This document shows positions 34,735 through 47,981 of a stretch of DNA of 64,000 nt, piece after piece. The notes beneath the pieces were generated by a model, which was not told the DNA's origin, ran no database searches, and was given only the letters and a program-made list of their open reading frames with translations. The DNA comes from Tetrahymena thermophila SB210 (lineage: Eukaryota > Ciliophora > Oligohymenophorea > Hymenostomatida > Tetrahymenidae). The first letter of the stretch is position 1; each line of letters starts with the position of its first letter. The position numbers and the translations under genes were made by a program. The stretch is from NCBI RefSeq assembly GCF_000189635.1, contig NW_002476463.1, positions 1,488,001 through 1,552,000 on the forward strand, in the 5' to 3' direction.

Positions 34735-37700
34735 TCACAAAAGTTCAAGTTTGATTTCATCATTGTCATAGGACTATGGGTTATTTTATTATTATTGGTG
34801 AGTTGGGTTATTTATTTCAAGATTCTCCATATTAAGATCATAATCATCTTCGTATTTAGGTTGATAATTTTGGTAATCAGGGAACTGATAATTTTATGGT
34901 ATGTAATTCATGTTAGGATCAAAGCTCGGGTAAATGTTATAGTTTTCATAACCGTTGAATTATATATTTTAATCGTAAATATTTTGCTAGTAGTTTTAGT
35001 CTTCTTGTCTATATTCTTAAATTTGTACTTGCTATTCTTACTACCATTTTCCTTTACCTTTCTTAGCTTTTGGGGGTTTTTCCAATTTTGCTTATGCTTT
35101 TTACTATTCTTAAATTTGTTTTTTCAAATCTTTCTTTGCTTTTTTCTCTTCTGCTGTCATTTTCACGCTACTTTTACTTTTAACATTTAACTCAGGCATG
35201 GAAGGTGGCATTTAATTTTAATCGGGCTCTAAATCTTATTACTGCATTTGAAGGTTTAAGTGATTACCATTTTTATTTTCATCATTTATATCTCTATAGA
35301 TATTTTATTGAAGATGAATATTTTAATGGTTATATTATTATTAATGGATTGGAAGGTAGCTTTTATCTTGCATATTTTGATCTTAATAGTTGATTAAATT
35401 TTCAGTGTTATTTATTTGATACATTTCATAGTTGTGAGAGTTTCCTCCTTCGTACTACTCCTATTCAAATTTTATATCTTGATTCAATTTATCACTGCAA
35501 ATATTTTATTAAACTTATTCTAACTACATTTAATCATTATGAATGTTATGCATCATGTTGCCTTGCTAGTTGTACTAATAATCCAATTATTCAGACATCA
35601 TCTGATTTTATTAAGGAATGACTTCGTTTCCATTATTTATTATTTCTGATTGAGATTTTACTGGTGCTGCTGAGTTTCTACGTTTAGAATTTGTAGATTT
35701 TCTTGAAGATTCCTTCCTGGATTTTGATTTAACAATAACAGGCTCAGGCATTTGCTCTTACTATTCTTAAACATTTTCAATTTTCTCTTCAACTTTTATC
35801 AGAGAATCTTGAATATTACTACTTTAAACGTTTTCCATATTCTAAAAACTATTATGAATCTCATTTGCCTTTTACTGCTAGCTATTGTCAAACAAATTAA
35901 TCTAATCTTCTTATTTAATATTTTCCTATTCCTAAGTAATATCTATTTTATTAAAAAAAAACATTACAAAAATAAATTCAATTTTCATCATAAAAATTTT
36001 TAAATTATAAAAAGTTATTAAAATTTTGATTAGCAAAAATGAATAATTTAGAAATAATTGTTTACTTTCTTAAGACATTTATCTTTCTTTTTTTTTCTCT
36101 GTTTTTGATTAAGATCTTTAGAGCTTCTGCTATTAAGGCTAGCTATTAGCATTTTATTAAGTTTCTTGCATCAACTTCTCTTTTTTGAGTTTTTTAGAAA
36201 CAGAATTTTCAGAACTCTACTATGCAATTTAACTCTACAAGAAAATTTCTTTAGTGATAACTTCGTTAGGTTTTTCATTTTAAATTCTATTAACTAAAAG
36301 TTTAACAGTAGAATGATCCATATTAAATTGTCTACCAACTCCTCTGTAACTCTTAAGCTTGTCATATTATTAAAATACATCCCATTTTTCTTCGGTAGTT
36401 AAATCACGTATTCCTCTTTTTTTTTCATTAACACTTTTTTCTTTTGTTATTGCTACAGGTGCAGGAGGAATAGGATTTATGTTGTTTTGCATGTTGTCAT
36501 CAAACTACTAATTATCATGTTCGCTATTACTATTGTTGTTGTTAGTTACCATAGCTGCAATAGAATTAGCTGCTTTTCTTTTCCTGTTTGAATCCTTTGC
36601 TTACTCCTTTGAACTCTTTTTTTTTGTTAACTTTTCAGGCATAGCAAAGGATTGTTGCTTATTGGAAATATCATCTTCATTTTCTATTTATTTGAATGAT
36701 TGAGAAAAATTATTGGCTTAAACTGTAACAAGTTCTAATTCAAAAGGAGGTTGCTTCAATTAGTCTTCATCTTAATCTAAAAATTATTTCATCATATTTT
36801 ATTTACTTTAATCTTTGGAATAGGTATCTTTTTGAGATAATTTAATAGAAGGATTGCCTAAATGCTACAATTATTGTTAATTAATCTAATCGTTATGGAA
36901 CTTTTATATATTATTCATATTCACTTGTTCATCTAAATGCTACCCTTAATTTTATATTTAATTTTATTCTAACTGCTACAAACCTAAATGATCATGTTAG
37001 TAAATTTAATTCATATTATTTTAAGGCTATTAATACATGTAAACATTTTTATTATTCCACATTTCATCCATTTTATATTGCTCATTAGTTAGCTTTTTTT
37101 ACAAATTTTCAATTAAGTTGCTTTCAGAAAATATATTTTATTAGTGAGTAATCTCCATATGTTGTTGCTACTCTGCTTATATTTGTTAATTTATTATTTC
37201 ATCAACCTGTTATTCCTAATTAGGAAAATCTTCTTACTTTTCTTCTTATGCTTGTTCTTCAACTATTTTTTAGTTAGCTTTGGTTTTCTTTTTACTAGGA
37301 GCCCTTTTTTTAGTTTCTTTTTATTGCTTAGAAGTTTGCTTTAACATTTCACCTTCTAAACTTGGTTATATTTGTTCATCTTACAAATTGCTAGAAATTT
37401 AAATCTTATTATTTTCTTATTCAATTTATAAATTTTGTAGATTGAAATTTTCATTTACAACTTATTTATCATTATCGTACTTAGATTGTTATTCAACGTA
37501 ATTTTAATTTAAAATGGAGGCCGTTGTAGTAGATGAAGAAGCAGTTGTGGTATTCGATTTATCTGAATTACTTTATTTCTTTTCCCTCTGCTTTTTAGGA
37601 GGAGCCTCTGTTGGGTTTTCTGTATTTTTAGCATTTTTTTTCTAATACTTTTTCTTACCTGTGTTCTACTAAGAAGTTTAAATTTGCATATTATCAGTGG

Positions 37701-39491
37701 TAGCAGGATAATTTTAATCAGCAATATTCTCTTAATTTTCAAGCTAATCTTAATTGTTATATTCATAAATTTATTATTACTATTCCTCTTTTTGATAATT
37801 TTCTTGTTCCACATTTCTACTTTAATTTTTATAAACACAAATCATAAGTAAGTAAATAAGTAAATAAATAATAAATTTGAATATTAAAAATTAATTGATT
37901 ATCTTCACATTTTTCATATATGCGAACATAATTTTAATTAATAAATCAATAACAAATAAACAATTTTTGCTATTTTAAAATTAAAAGGTGAAAATTTCTT
38001 TATTTGTTTGTTTTTTTGTTAGTTTGAAAGTAATTTTAGAATAATAGAGGGGAATTTGATAACTTTTTATAAATATATTTAAATAATTGAATTTAAAAAA
38101 TACTTCTCAAATCCTAGAGCTTCATTTGAAACAAATGTGTAGGCTTAATTAGCAATACCATGTCCCTAGATATATTGCTAATTTTAATTGCTATATAAAA
38201 ATTATTGTTGTTAAACTAAATACTTTTAGTTTTGTTAATCTATTTACTATATTTCTTAATTGCATATATCATTTTCATTTTGTTATTAATTATACATAAG
38301 ATTTTGTTGTTGTTGTTGTTGCTATTATTGTTATTATTATTGTTGTTGTTGTTGTTGATTTTAATGTAGATGATGAATATTATTGTGAATCTATTGATTA
38401 TTTGTATTAAGACTTGAGTTGCTATCATTGTGCATTATATTTTAAATTTAAAATTTATTTTTATCATTTTGAAGATAGAGTTATTCATTTTACTAATTTT
38501 CTAATGGCTATGGCTAAGGAAGACTTTTTTTATTCATCTTTATAGTTAAAAGATTTTATGATGTTTCAATATTTATATTTGAAATGCTTTTTTATTCCTT
38601 TGGCTGCTGAGTTGATTAAGATTTCCTCTTTTGATTCTAGGGTATATGCTGATTAATATTATTATCAATTTGGTCGTATTAATTAGCAACTTAAAAGTCT
38701 TGCTTATTCAAAATATTCATATTCCCTACTTGATCTATCTATTCCTATTCTTTTTCCTAAATTTTATTTATTTCATTATATTCTATGTTTTCTTATATTA
38801 TTTCTTGTTAGATTTTGTCATTATTTCCTTTCTTCCCTTTTTTTGTATTGCTTGTTGCCTTTGGATTCTCTTGCGTGTTTTGGCTACTCTTGCTATTTGA
38901 GTTTCTGGGCTTTTTTTGTTTGCCAGATGCTGCTGTCTGGAGCTAAGGTGGGGCTGGACTAGCAAATGTGTCTAATAGTTGATTGTTAGGGTAAATATTT
39001 TCTTAGGCTGTAATGTTTTCAGATATCTCTACTTAATTTTGCTAATACGGATAGTACTGGTTGTTAGTATTATCCAGATAGATTGGATTTCTCTATGTAT
39101 CATAATTATTTATTAAACCTATTTAATTGTTATCTATGTAGGGAGTATTCGCAGCAGTTGGATGGTTCATGTAAATTTGTTAATTAAAATTGTTATATTA
39201 TTTGGTAGGTTCAATTACTCCCTAATGAGAATATTGCTGATGATAGTCCTGATAATCGATTCTGTTGTCTCCCTAGCTAGAAAAAACTATTTCATTTTCA
39301 ACACCTTCTAGCTAGATCTTATCGCCATCATAAGCGGGCTGATAATAATTAATCACATCTTCATTCATCTCATAGATGGGTAGATTTATTTAATTTATTT
39401 CTTCCTTTGCTATTTAATGACTGTTAAGTATTTTACTATTTTGCTTTCCTGCTTTATAAAAAAAATTTGTAAGTTTTGTGTTTTCTGACAT
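34735..39491 (-). CDS. 1449-aa Gln/Asn-rich protein with a helix-turn-helix segment
   Basis: Three exons, 39491..38104, 37819..36066 and 35942..34735, total exactly 1450 codons across introns of 284 and 123 nt. The N-terminal exon (MSENTKLTNFFYKAGKQN...) is rich in Q, N and Y and holds an 18-residue poly-Gln written with CAA, TAA and TAG codons (38300-38357). Basic Ser/Lys/Arg linkers such as GKQKKPRNSNSKSS and KKRAPSKKKTK look like nuclear localisation signals. Around residue 930-985 is DLTTEEKWDVFQQYDKLKS then YRGVGRQFNMDHSTVKLLVN, whose pattern (helix, turn GVGRQF, recognition helix DHSTVKLLV) matches homeodomain-like/transposase-type HTH folds. The C-terminus is again basic, then Tyr/Gln-rich. 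A nuclear DNA-binding or chromatin role is inferred. An alternative start at 37845 would split it into two genes. Confidence 0.78.
38297..38357 (-). repeat. Poly-glutamine-encoding triplet repeat
   Basis: On the coding (minus) strand this reads as CAA runs interrupted by TAA TAA TAA and TAA TAG, giving an uninterrupted poly-Gln only under the ciliate code. On the plus strand it looks like GTT/ATT triplets. The mixed codons would limit slippage. It lies in exon 1 of the 34735-39491 gene. Confidence 0.85.
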
Positions 39492-39547
39492 TTAAGAAAG
39501 AATAAAAATTTAAGAAATGTGCCTTGATATTATGCTTTTGATAAAAT

Positions 39548-39856
39548 ATGGAAAGAAATTTGCGATAAAAAGAAAAAGGCTCTTTAAGAGAAGAAAAATT
39601 AGCGTAAAAATTAAAAGAAAATCCTCATAAAGAAAATGAACCAACCTCACGCTTTAAACAATTTAAGAATAGTGTCCTAAGAAATATGGAACAATTGATA
39701 AGTGAAGAAAATTATTTAAAATATTCGCTTCTCTCTCGCGCCTAAACGAAAAATTTATAAAGTGATAATATAAACAAAAATGTAATTCAAAAGCATCTTT
39801 TGAAGAGAGAAAGCATTAAGTACATACAAAATAAAAAGTAAAAATTGTTTGAGTGA
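39548..39856 (+). CDS. Possible small basic protein, 102 aa
   Basis: Open frame under the ciliate code from ATG at 39548 to TGA at 39854-39856, beginning MERNLRQKEKGSLREEKLAQ and ending YIQNKKQKLFE. Composition (K, E, N, Q, S, L) resembles real proteins of this window and is predicted helical. Against it: it starts only 56 bp from the divergent start of the 34735-39491 gene, it is short, and it has no recognised domain. It could be a small gene, an exon of an unseen gene, or chance. Confidence 0.35.
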
Positions 39857-42800
39857 TAAGCATAAAATTTAAATGAAGAGTTGTGGTTGATGTTGATTAT
39901 ACAGCTGCTGCTGTAGATGCATTAGCTCTCAGTAGTTTAAAAATAAGAGCCTTTTTATTATATTTTTCACTATTTTAAAAAAGAAAGAGAGAGTGATTTG
40001 ATTGTATTAGAGTTCAAACTTCTTAGCTTTTTTCTAAATGAAAGAAAATCTTAATAAGTATTAATCAATAGATACAAAGATATAAAATCCTTATCAAAAT
40101 TTAAATATAAAGGGATTAGTAAGATTCAATTTTTATTCCTAAACTAGAAAATTATAGGGAAATTTATTTTAAATTTATTAAATTGAGAGTAGAATTGAGC
40201 AAAAAAATTTTTTTTAATATGCCTAAAAAATTTATTTTGCCTTTAAAAGTATGAGAAGAAGGCTAAACTTGCTTAATATTAATGCATGATTCTAATTCAT
40301 TTGTTTTTTCTTTCAAAATTTATATTTAATCAACTTACTTGCATAATAAATAACTAAATGATTGAAAATATCTATAATAAAGGTAATATTTGGTTACATT
40401 ATGTGTTTATTCACCTATAGGGGTTTGTTAAATATTTAGTTTTACCATTTAAAATTATAGTTGTTGATGCAACATTTTAAGCATGATGTAGTATTAAGTA
40501 ACTTACTAGAAGATAATTCAAGATAAAAATATAAGTAAACTTCAATGGATTGAAATTTATAAATTTGAGAGGAAAATAACCAAATGAAAGCAATTTTTGG
40601 CTGAAGGCCATCAGAAATACATCCAAGCAATAAAAATATTATATTTTAAACTATCTCTGTAAGCAAAACAACGAGAGAAACAGTTGTTCATTTAAACTCT
40701 TTTGTTGTTAGTAATAAGCTCAAAAAAATAATCCAAATAAGTATTTGCTTGGATGCAAAAAGTAATACGCAATATTTATATGATACTTGTAAAATAAATT
40801 TAATAAATTATCATTGATAAATAAATAAGCTAGTTATTGCTATTTAGCGAATTTCATTAAGGCTCGGAGGGAGATTAAAACATATTAATTAACCTTCAAA
40901 AGATTTAATTTATTGAACAATTGATTATTGATTGGATGTAAGAAAAAAATAAATTGAAATATCTTTCTTTATTGAATCTGACTATCATTTATTTATTAAT
41001 CGGTGTATGAGGAGTTATTAAATTTTAAAAATTATGATTGGGAGGTTTTTTAGATATAATGTAAGTGGTGAAAATAAAATAGATAGATATATAGATAGAT
41101 CTATAGATTGGTTTGAGTAAATAAAATAAAAGAATAACCCAATCCAAGTTAGCCAGCCAGTAAAAAAAATGAAAGTAAGCTAACTTTTATTTAAGAATCT
41201 TAAATAAATAATAATAAAAAAATCAAAATGATAGATAATCTGTATAAGTAAGTAAGCGGTGCTTTCGATAAAAGCAAAATTTTTAGTTCAATTTTGGAAC
41301 CTACTTGAGAGGTGAATAATTGAGGATTTAGCCTTGTAAAAATTAAGAAAGGAGAGTATATTTAAAAAAATAAAGGATACCTTTGCGAGATTGTCTTTTT
41401 TATTTTATTTCTGGTTATTAACTTGGCTGCTGAAGTTATTTGTAATCCTAGTCAATGTCGATTTTACTAAAATAATCATCTTACTAAATTTAAGTATTCA
41501 TCCCAGCTGCTTAATTTCTATTTTATTTTATTTATGAAGTTGGGTGCTGCTGCGGGAAGATATGTTATCAAGAATGTTTATAGATTGATTTATTAAGTTG
41601 ATAGATAGATAGATTGTTAGATAGTTACGGAAGGATAATCAATCAGTCAAACAATAAATAATGAATGAATGAATCAATCTATGAATGAATAAATAAATAA
41701 ATGATAGGTGGTTTTCCAAATTAATATCAATCAATCTTTGTGATCAAATTGATGAGCCTCTTTATTTTGGTTTTTTTCTTTCTTTTTTTTCTTGTTTTCT
41801 TTTGTTGCTAATTTTTTCCCTTTCTTTCAATAAAAAAAAATTTTCTTTTATTTATAATTCCCCGCCCCACTTTTTCTTTCCCCAATATCATCTTTAATAT
41901 TTAATAGATTGATAGATATATGCATAAGTACATACAAAGATTGATTGAGAGATAGCTAATAAACTCGCAAGCTATTTATCTATAATGATTTCACAAATAA
42001 ATACATACATTTTTTATAGGCAAATAAATATTTCAATAATTGCGCGACTTCTAATAAATTTTCTAATTTAATTTAATCATGCCTAAATAAAGTACATTAA
42101 AAATTTTATTTTTATTGAGAAATGTGTCTCTCCATCGCTATTTGTATTTTTCGCACTTCAAACATAAAACATAGTATAAAAATTATCAAATATAATCATG
42201 TATTTTTTATTTTTTTTGTTTCAATTTTTGCAATATTTAAGTAACTTGCAACTTGTAGATCTAAGTAAAAGCAGAATTTTTAATTGAATTATTATTTATT
42301 TCTTTTTAGTTTATTCTTCAATAAAGCTTTAGCTTTTCTTTGTAATAAAGCCTTTTCTTATTAAATTTTGTTAATTCAAATAAGAATGATTCTCTTTAAG
42401 TGTGAATTGATAAATTTAAAATTTTTAATTGATTTTTGTTATTTGGCTTTCTTTGTTTTAGTACTTTTTACTCTCTAATCTTTTTTCTCTCATGCTCAAA
42501 CAAGCAAGGAAAAATTTTATTTACTGATTTTAGGTATACTCCTTTTTTCTTTTATTACTATTTACATTTTCCTTTTTTATAAATAAAAGGGCACTTTTAC
42601 TTTCAAAGAATCAAGCAAATACAAATTATGCCTGTTTCTTTGAGTTTAAATTTTTATTTAATAGACATTTTTATCATATTTCATTTAATTATTTTAATTT
42701 AAATCAATTTAAATTACCCATTACAAATATAAGATTGTTATATTAACTCCCACAAATCATTTCAACTATTTTATTTTCAATTTTAGATCTTTTACCCATC

Positions 42801-45250
42801 TTACTCTTTATATTGATTTAATGGATTTAATACTTTAACTTGCTTTCCCCTTTAATATCCACCCATTCATGAATACATAAAAATCAAATAACAAACAAAC
42901 AAACAAATTTATATTATTTACACATAGAAATGAAAATAGCTTCTAAAAAACAGGCAATCAATCAATCAAACAAGCAAAGAAATAAAAAAAAGCAATCAAA
43001 CAAACAAAGAAACAAAGCGAGAACCTAAAATTTTGGGGGCATTTGATTTTATGTAGTTTAATTTCTTTATAAATATTAATATGAAATACTCTCAATTTAA
43101 TAAATTAAATTACATACTACTAGCCAGTACATCTAATATTCTAACACTACTCTCATTTTTTAAAACCCATTTGCCACTTTTGCTCTTTGTCTCTTTTATC
43201 CTGATTTTTCTCTGGCAATATATATATATATATATTCCACCTTCTTTTAAACCTGCTTATAATTAAAATAATCAGTCACAATATAATGAAATTATTTAAA
43301 AGTGACGTCGTATTATAAAGTAATTGCCTAGTGATTTAAGTGTTTTTATTTCTCTTAAAACCTTTATTTTTAAGTTACAAGTATTAATCAATAAAAAATA
43401 TCGAAATTAACAGAGTAATAAATCTAAGGGTAAATCTTAACTAAATTATATACGTTATTTTCTATAAAATATTTTTAACCACTCGTATTAGTTACTTTAT
43501 TCAGCAAATAAAATTAAAAACTCATCAATAATAATTAAAACAAAAATTAATTACTTTCGTTAGTAAATAAATATAATTTTTCTTATAATAATTATAAATT
43601 TTTATATAATTCATAAATTTTCTATTATTCCTTAATTTCTTTAAGAAAAATGTAAAATGAATTTTTAATAAAAATGAAAATTTTATAATAATTGATTTAT
43701 ATTTTTAATAATTTAATTAGACAATTAGCAAATGTGTAATATAGTAAATATTTACTCAATTAATAATAAAAAATATATTGCATTTTAATATAAGTTATTC
43801 TTATTTTTTAATATTGTATTGATAATTATTTAAACTTAAATTTTTCTTTATTTTAAAAGAAGAAATATTTTAAAAAAATAAAATAATAATTTAGTTAAAT
43901 AAATAAAACAAAAGTATATTGAGATTTTGTTTATTCTTTTTGTATAAAATATCAGTTAAGTTATAAATAAATATTTAATCATCATGATAATCATGATAGA
44001 TTTTTTAAGTTTTTAAATTATAAAAAATTAGATTTTCATCAATAATTAAAAAATTTCTTCTATTTTAGTAAGTGTATTATAATAAATTTAAGTATAATAT
44101 ATCTATAATATAAAAATATCTATAAATATTATATTTTAGCTTTTAATTCTTTGTTCAATAATTCTTAAATTAAAATCAAATTTATTTTAATACTTTTTAC
44201 AAAAATAAAACAAACAATTTAAAAAATATTTATTGTATAAGATTTTATTAACTGAAATATTTTCTTTACTCATTAATATAACTAATTATTGATTTTTTCA
44301 TTATATTTATTAAACAATTAACTAAGATGAGTTTAAGTACCTCATGCAAGATGTTTAATTCTTTAATAAACATATCTATCGCATCAAATTTATGATATAT
44401 TAAATTAATTTGAAGCATCTTTTTCGAAATTTCAATAAAATTTAGGGATGTCTAGATATTGAATTCCAATATGAGTTTTTTAGGAATTATTTGATCTTTA
44501 CTGATAACATATTTATTCACTGTTATTACTTTAAAAAGTTGCATCAAATTATAATTGTCTATTTAAAAAAAGATTGTTTAAAACTAACAAAAACTAAATA
44601 TTTTTAAAAATATTTTTTGCAAGCTAAAAAATTTTAATTTATAGAGATTTTGCTTAAATATTTATTATCAATTAAAAGCTAAATATGATCTGTAAAAGCC
44701 AATTTCTTTAATTCTCATTTATAAAAATAGTTTTTATATATGACCTAACTTAGATACAAATAAAATTAATAAATGAAAAAAATAGTTTAATTGAAATGAA
44801 AAAGCTGCATAAAGGGATAATTTATATATATGAGATTAATATAATTAATTTTTTACTTCTATTTGTAAAGTGGGTAATCCATATTTTTAAATAAATAAAT
44901 AAATTAATTTAATTTAAATGATTGTTACTAAAAAGTTTTATTAAAAAAACCACACACACAATTTTAATATACAAAAATTATCTACAATATTATTAAATAA
45001 AATTAAGGAAAAATGAAAAAATAAAAAAAATTATAATTTATCAACTCAAAAAACTCATTTTAAAAGTTATAATTTATTATTTTTATTTTCAAGCTATCTA
45101 TCTATCAAGTTTGATGCAAAAAGATTTAATTATAATTTTAAAAAAATATTTTTTTCTTTTTTATTTAAGAGTTTTATTATCTTTTTACTTCAAAAATAAC
45201 TTAAAAAAATGAAATTGCTTTTTGAAAATAAACACAAATTTGTGATTTAA
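39857..45250. other. 5.4 kb gene-poor region rich in microsatellites
   Basis: I found no frame with coding character on either strand over 5.4 kb. Simple repeats are concentrated here: GATA/GATT tracts (41078-41112, 41597-41630), GAAT (41659-41690), AAAC (42892-42906), AATC/AAGC (42953-42975), a TA run (43217-43236) and ACACAC near 44951. A small GC-richer patch, CCCCGCCCCAC, lies at 41861-41871. A few short standard-code frames (40442-40630, 43081-43303) look random. Confidence 0.6.
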
Positions 45251-47981
45251 TCATTAGTTTTATTGATAGTAATCTTTTTGATTGCTGAATTATGTATTTT
45301 ATTTACAGTCTTAAGCTATTTTTCTAATATATTCTCTCACATTATACTCATTATTACCTGCTTGAGTTATATATTTTGCTCCATATTTTGATTTGAAGTT
45401 TGGGGAATAATTTTGAAGGAGTTTTAAGTCTTATACTTTATCGCTGTAAAAAAGCATTTTATCAGAAGAAGGTTTTTCTTAGAAAGCGCTATATAATAAT
45501 CCTGATTAATTGAATGAGAATTCTTTTGGGATTGATTGTTAAACTTGATTGGCTTAGTAGAAATTTATTTGTTCATTATTATTTTTAACTTGCTGTGGTG
45601 TAAGGTTAACGTAACTTTAGTAATATTATTATTATTATAAATTTAATTCTTCCTATTCTTTTATCTACTGTTCCTATCTCTGTCTTTAAGCACTATCATA
45701 AAGAGTACTGATAACTTTACTTTTATCATCTCTCATTTATTACTATTGGTTAAAATAGATTTATTTATTTTAATTGGTAGGCTAATTATTTTATCCATTT
45801 TCATCTACATTTTATCTTTGGAACAATACTGTTCTAGGGGAAGAAGAGTTACTTAATACATTATTGCTGTTTAACTTGCTTGAAATTTAGTTTCCATTAC
45901 TATTTTTATTTACCTAAGTTTGTTAAAGCTACGAAGTATTATTTACAGAAAAAAATTGTTTTGTTTATTTTAAATAATTTTATTTTATCTCATCTCTTTT
46001 GTTAACAACCAGTGAAGATTGTGAAGCACTGAAGATATTAGGCTTAAATTGATATTTCAACTGTTTTTTACCTTAAAGTCTTTAATATGCTTCATTCTGA
46101 ATAATTTATTCATTAAATTCTTTATCATAAGTTTATTCTAATTTGAGAGGCATCGTTTAGTTTTATAAATAATTGCTAGAGTTTTCTGTTTCTCTAAAAT
46201 TCTAGCTCTGTGATAAACTCTTAAGTTGTTGCTGATAGTATTTTTAGTTTTGAATTGCATCTTATTATTGACCCTAAATGTAGCTTTGAAAAAATTAACT
46301 ATCCAAAGATGCTCCCACTTGTTAAAACATTTGATTTTGATCTAAGCTTTAGTGAGTCATCGACTGATATTCTTAATAATTAGTCTACTTTTGTCTATAT
46401 AAATTTTTATCAGGAGATTTCGTTCTTGTCATTTGTAAGAATTACTAGTCTCTTTCTATTCTTAGTTTTTGCAGCTTTTCTTCTTTTTTATGTCCCATTT
46501 TTAGAAGACGATCTTCTACTCTTTCTTGGAGTTTCTCAGAATACTCATAATTCGAAGAGGTAGCATTGAATTTACGTTATTGTTTCTTAGATGAACTATA
46601 ATTTGAAATAGAATAATTGAAATTCACACTGCTTGCTAAAGAGTATTAGTTTTAATTTAATAAATCCTGCAATGAAACATCGTTTCCTTCTTCCTGTCCA
46701 CCTCTCTTTTTTATTTTCTTCTAATTCACTAATGGGTCATAGTATGCTAAAGAATGAATATACTTAATTTTCCCAAAATCTTGACTTGAGTTATCCTTAT
46801 CTTCATATCTTCCATAATTATTCTTATTTTGCATATATGAATCAGCTATCTAAGCATCTTAATTTTATCTTCCTTTTTTAGTAATTTAAATTGGTGTTAT
46901 TTAATAGCAGTCAGTGTTTGAATAATCATAATTTTATGCTGTTTCTTCAAAATTATTGTTTTAAGAATAGGTTTCATAATTTGCTTGCTTTGGTTATGAA
47001 CGGCTTGAGTTATCATTCTATGTATTTGAAGGAGATTTTTCATCTATGTAATTGCCACTAGCTCTTGCAGATGGAGTTACTAGCCCTGCAAATTACTTAT
47101 TTTAAAGGGCTAATTACTATTAATTCTATGCTTCAAGTAATTGTTGTGGCTAAAATTGCTATTATTTCTATTATTGTTTTTATTTTTCGCTTAAAAATGC
47201 TACTTGCTATTTGTATTTATTTTATTCTTCAACTTGCTTTTCTTAGTTGACTACAAATTATTCATTATTTTAAATTTCATGTGAACTATAAACTTTCACT
47301 TTTTCAATCTCTAAAACATTCTGAATTTTATCTTCTCCATTAATACTTTGCTGTTCTACTTCATCGTGTCTGCATTAAATACTATTATCTGTGTTGTTTC
47401 TTAGACTTACTGCATCAATAGAACTTTTCTATTTTTTAAATTATAATAACTTAAAAGACACATAAATACTCAAAAAGTTTCTATACTTGTTAATTTGCAT
47501 TATGAGGAGAATTTTAACTATCTTGACTATGATTTCCTACTAAATATTTTAAAGATATAAGTTAATAAAGCTCTATGTGATCAAGTAGATAAATGATTGA
47601 TAAAACTAACTAAATTTACATTAAGCTACATTTTAACTGGCCATTTACTTAATATACTATTACATCTATGATGCCTACAATTAGGAGGATGCTTCATTAG
47701 TATTATCTGCTAATTCGTTGATATTTTATTAGGGTATAAATTGATTTTGATTTTCTAAAGTGCTAGTATTTAGAGTCACTGTATTTTGATTTGATTCTCC
47801 TTTTTCTGAGTATAAATCAAGCTTTTCTTAAATAAAATTCTACTTATACTACGATTCTGATGCTAGATTATACACTTTAATTTAACTAAAAAATGAATTT
47901 GAATTCAATAAGTTACCTTATCCTATGTTTTATTACTGGTTTTAATTCTACTCTTATCCAATTAATGAATCTTCTCTTCAT
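45251..47981 (-). CDS. 853-aa Gln-rich protein, probable cytoskeletal/ciliary coiled coil
   Basis: Four exons (47981..47917, 47885..47620, 47539..47487, 47428..45251) give 854 codons in phase. Introns are 31, 80 and 58 nt. The protein is low-complexity, rich in Q, N, S and Y, with charged helical stretches such as EYSEKLQERVEDRLLKMGHK then KEEKLQKLRIERDQQFLQ. The segment STLYDSAQRQRQEQQIKEQE resembles the LYxDAxxRxxR-type motif often present in ciliary/basal-body-associated protist proteins, and QFKPNIF resembles the short F.P.I motif found with it. Association with microtubule structures is therefore an inference from motif and composition only. There is no catalytic or membrane motif. TAA/TAG make up a large share of the Gln codons. 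The short first exon and 31-nt intron make the start the least certain part. Confidence 0.8.

Noticed and set aside
34708-35190. 160-aa hydrophobic plus-strand frame resembling a membrane protein
   Set aside because: It is antisense to the Lys/Gln/Tyr-rich C-terminus of the 34735-39491 gene. AT-rich lysine/asparagine codons read backwards give Phe/Leu/Ile.
43081-43303. Plus-strand frame of about 73 codons with a hydrophobic stretch including a TA-microsatellite-encoded YIYIY
   Set aside because: It is driven by low-complexity sequence in the gene desert, with no supporting neighbour, motif or splice structure.
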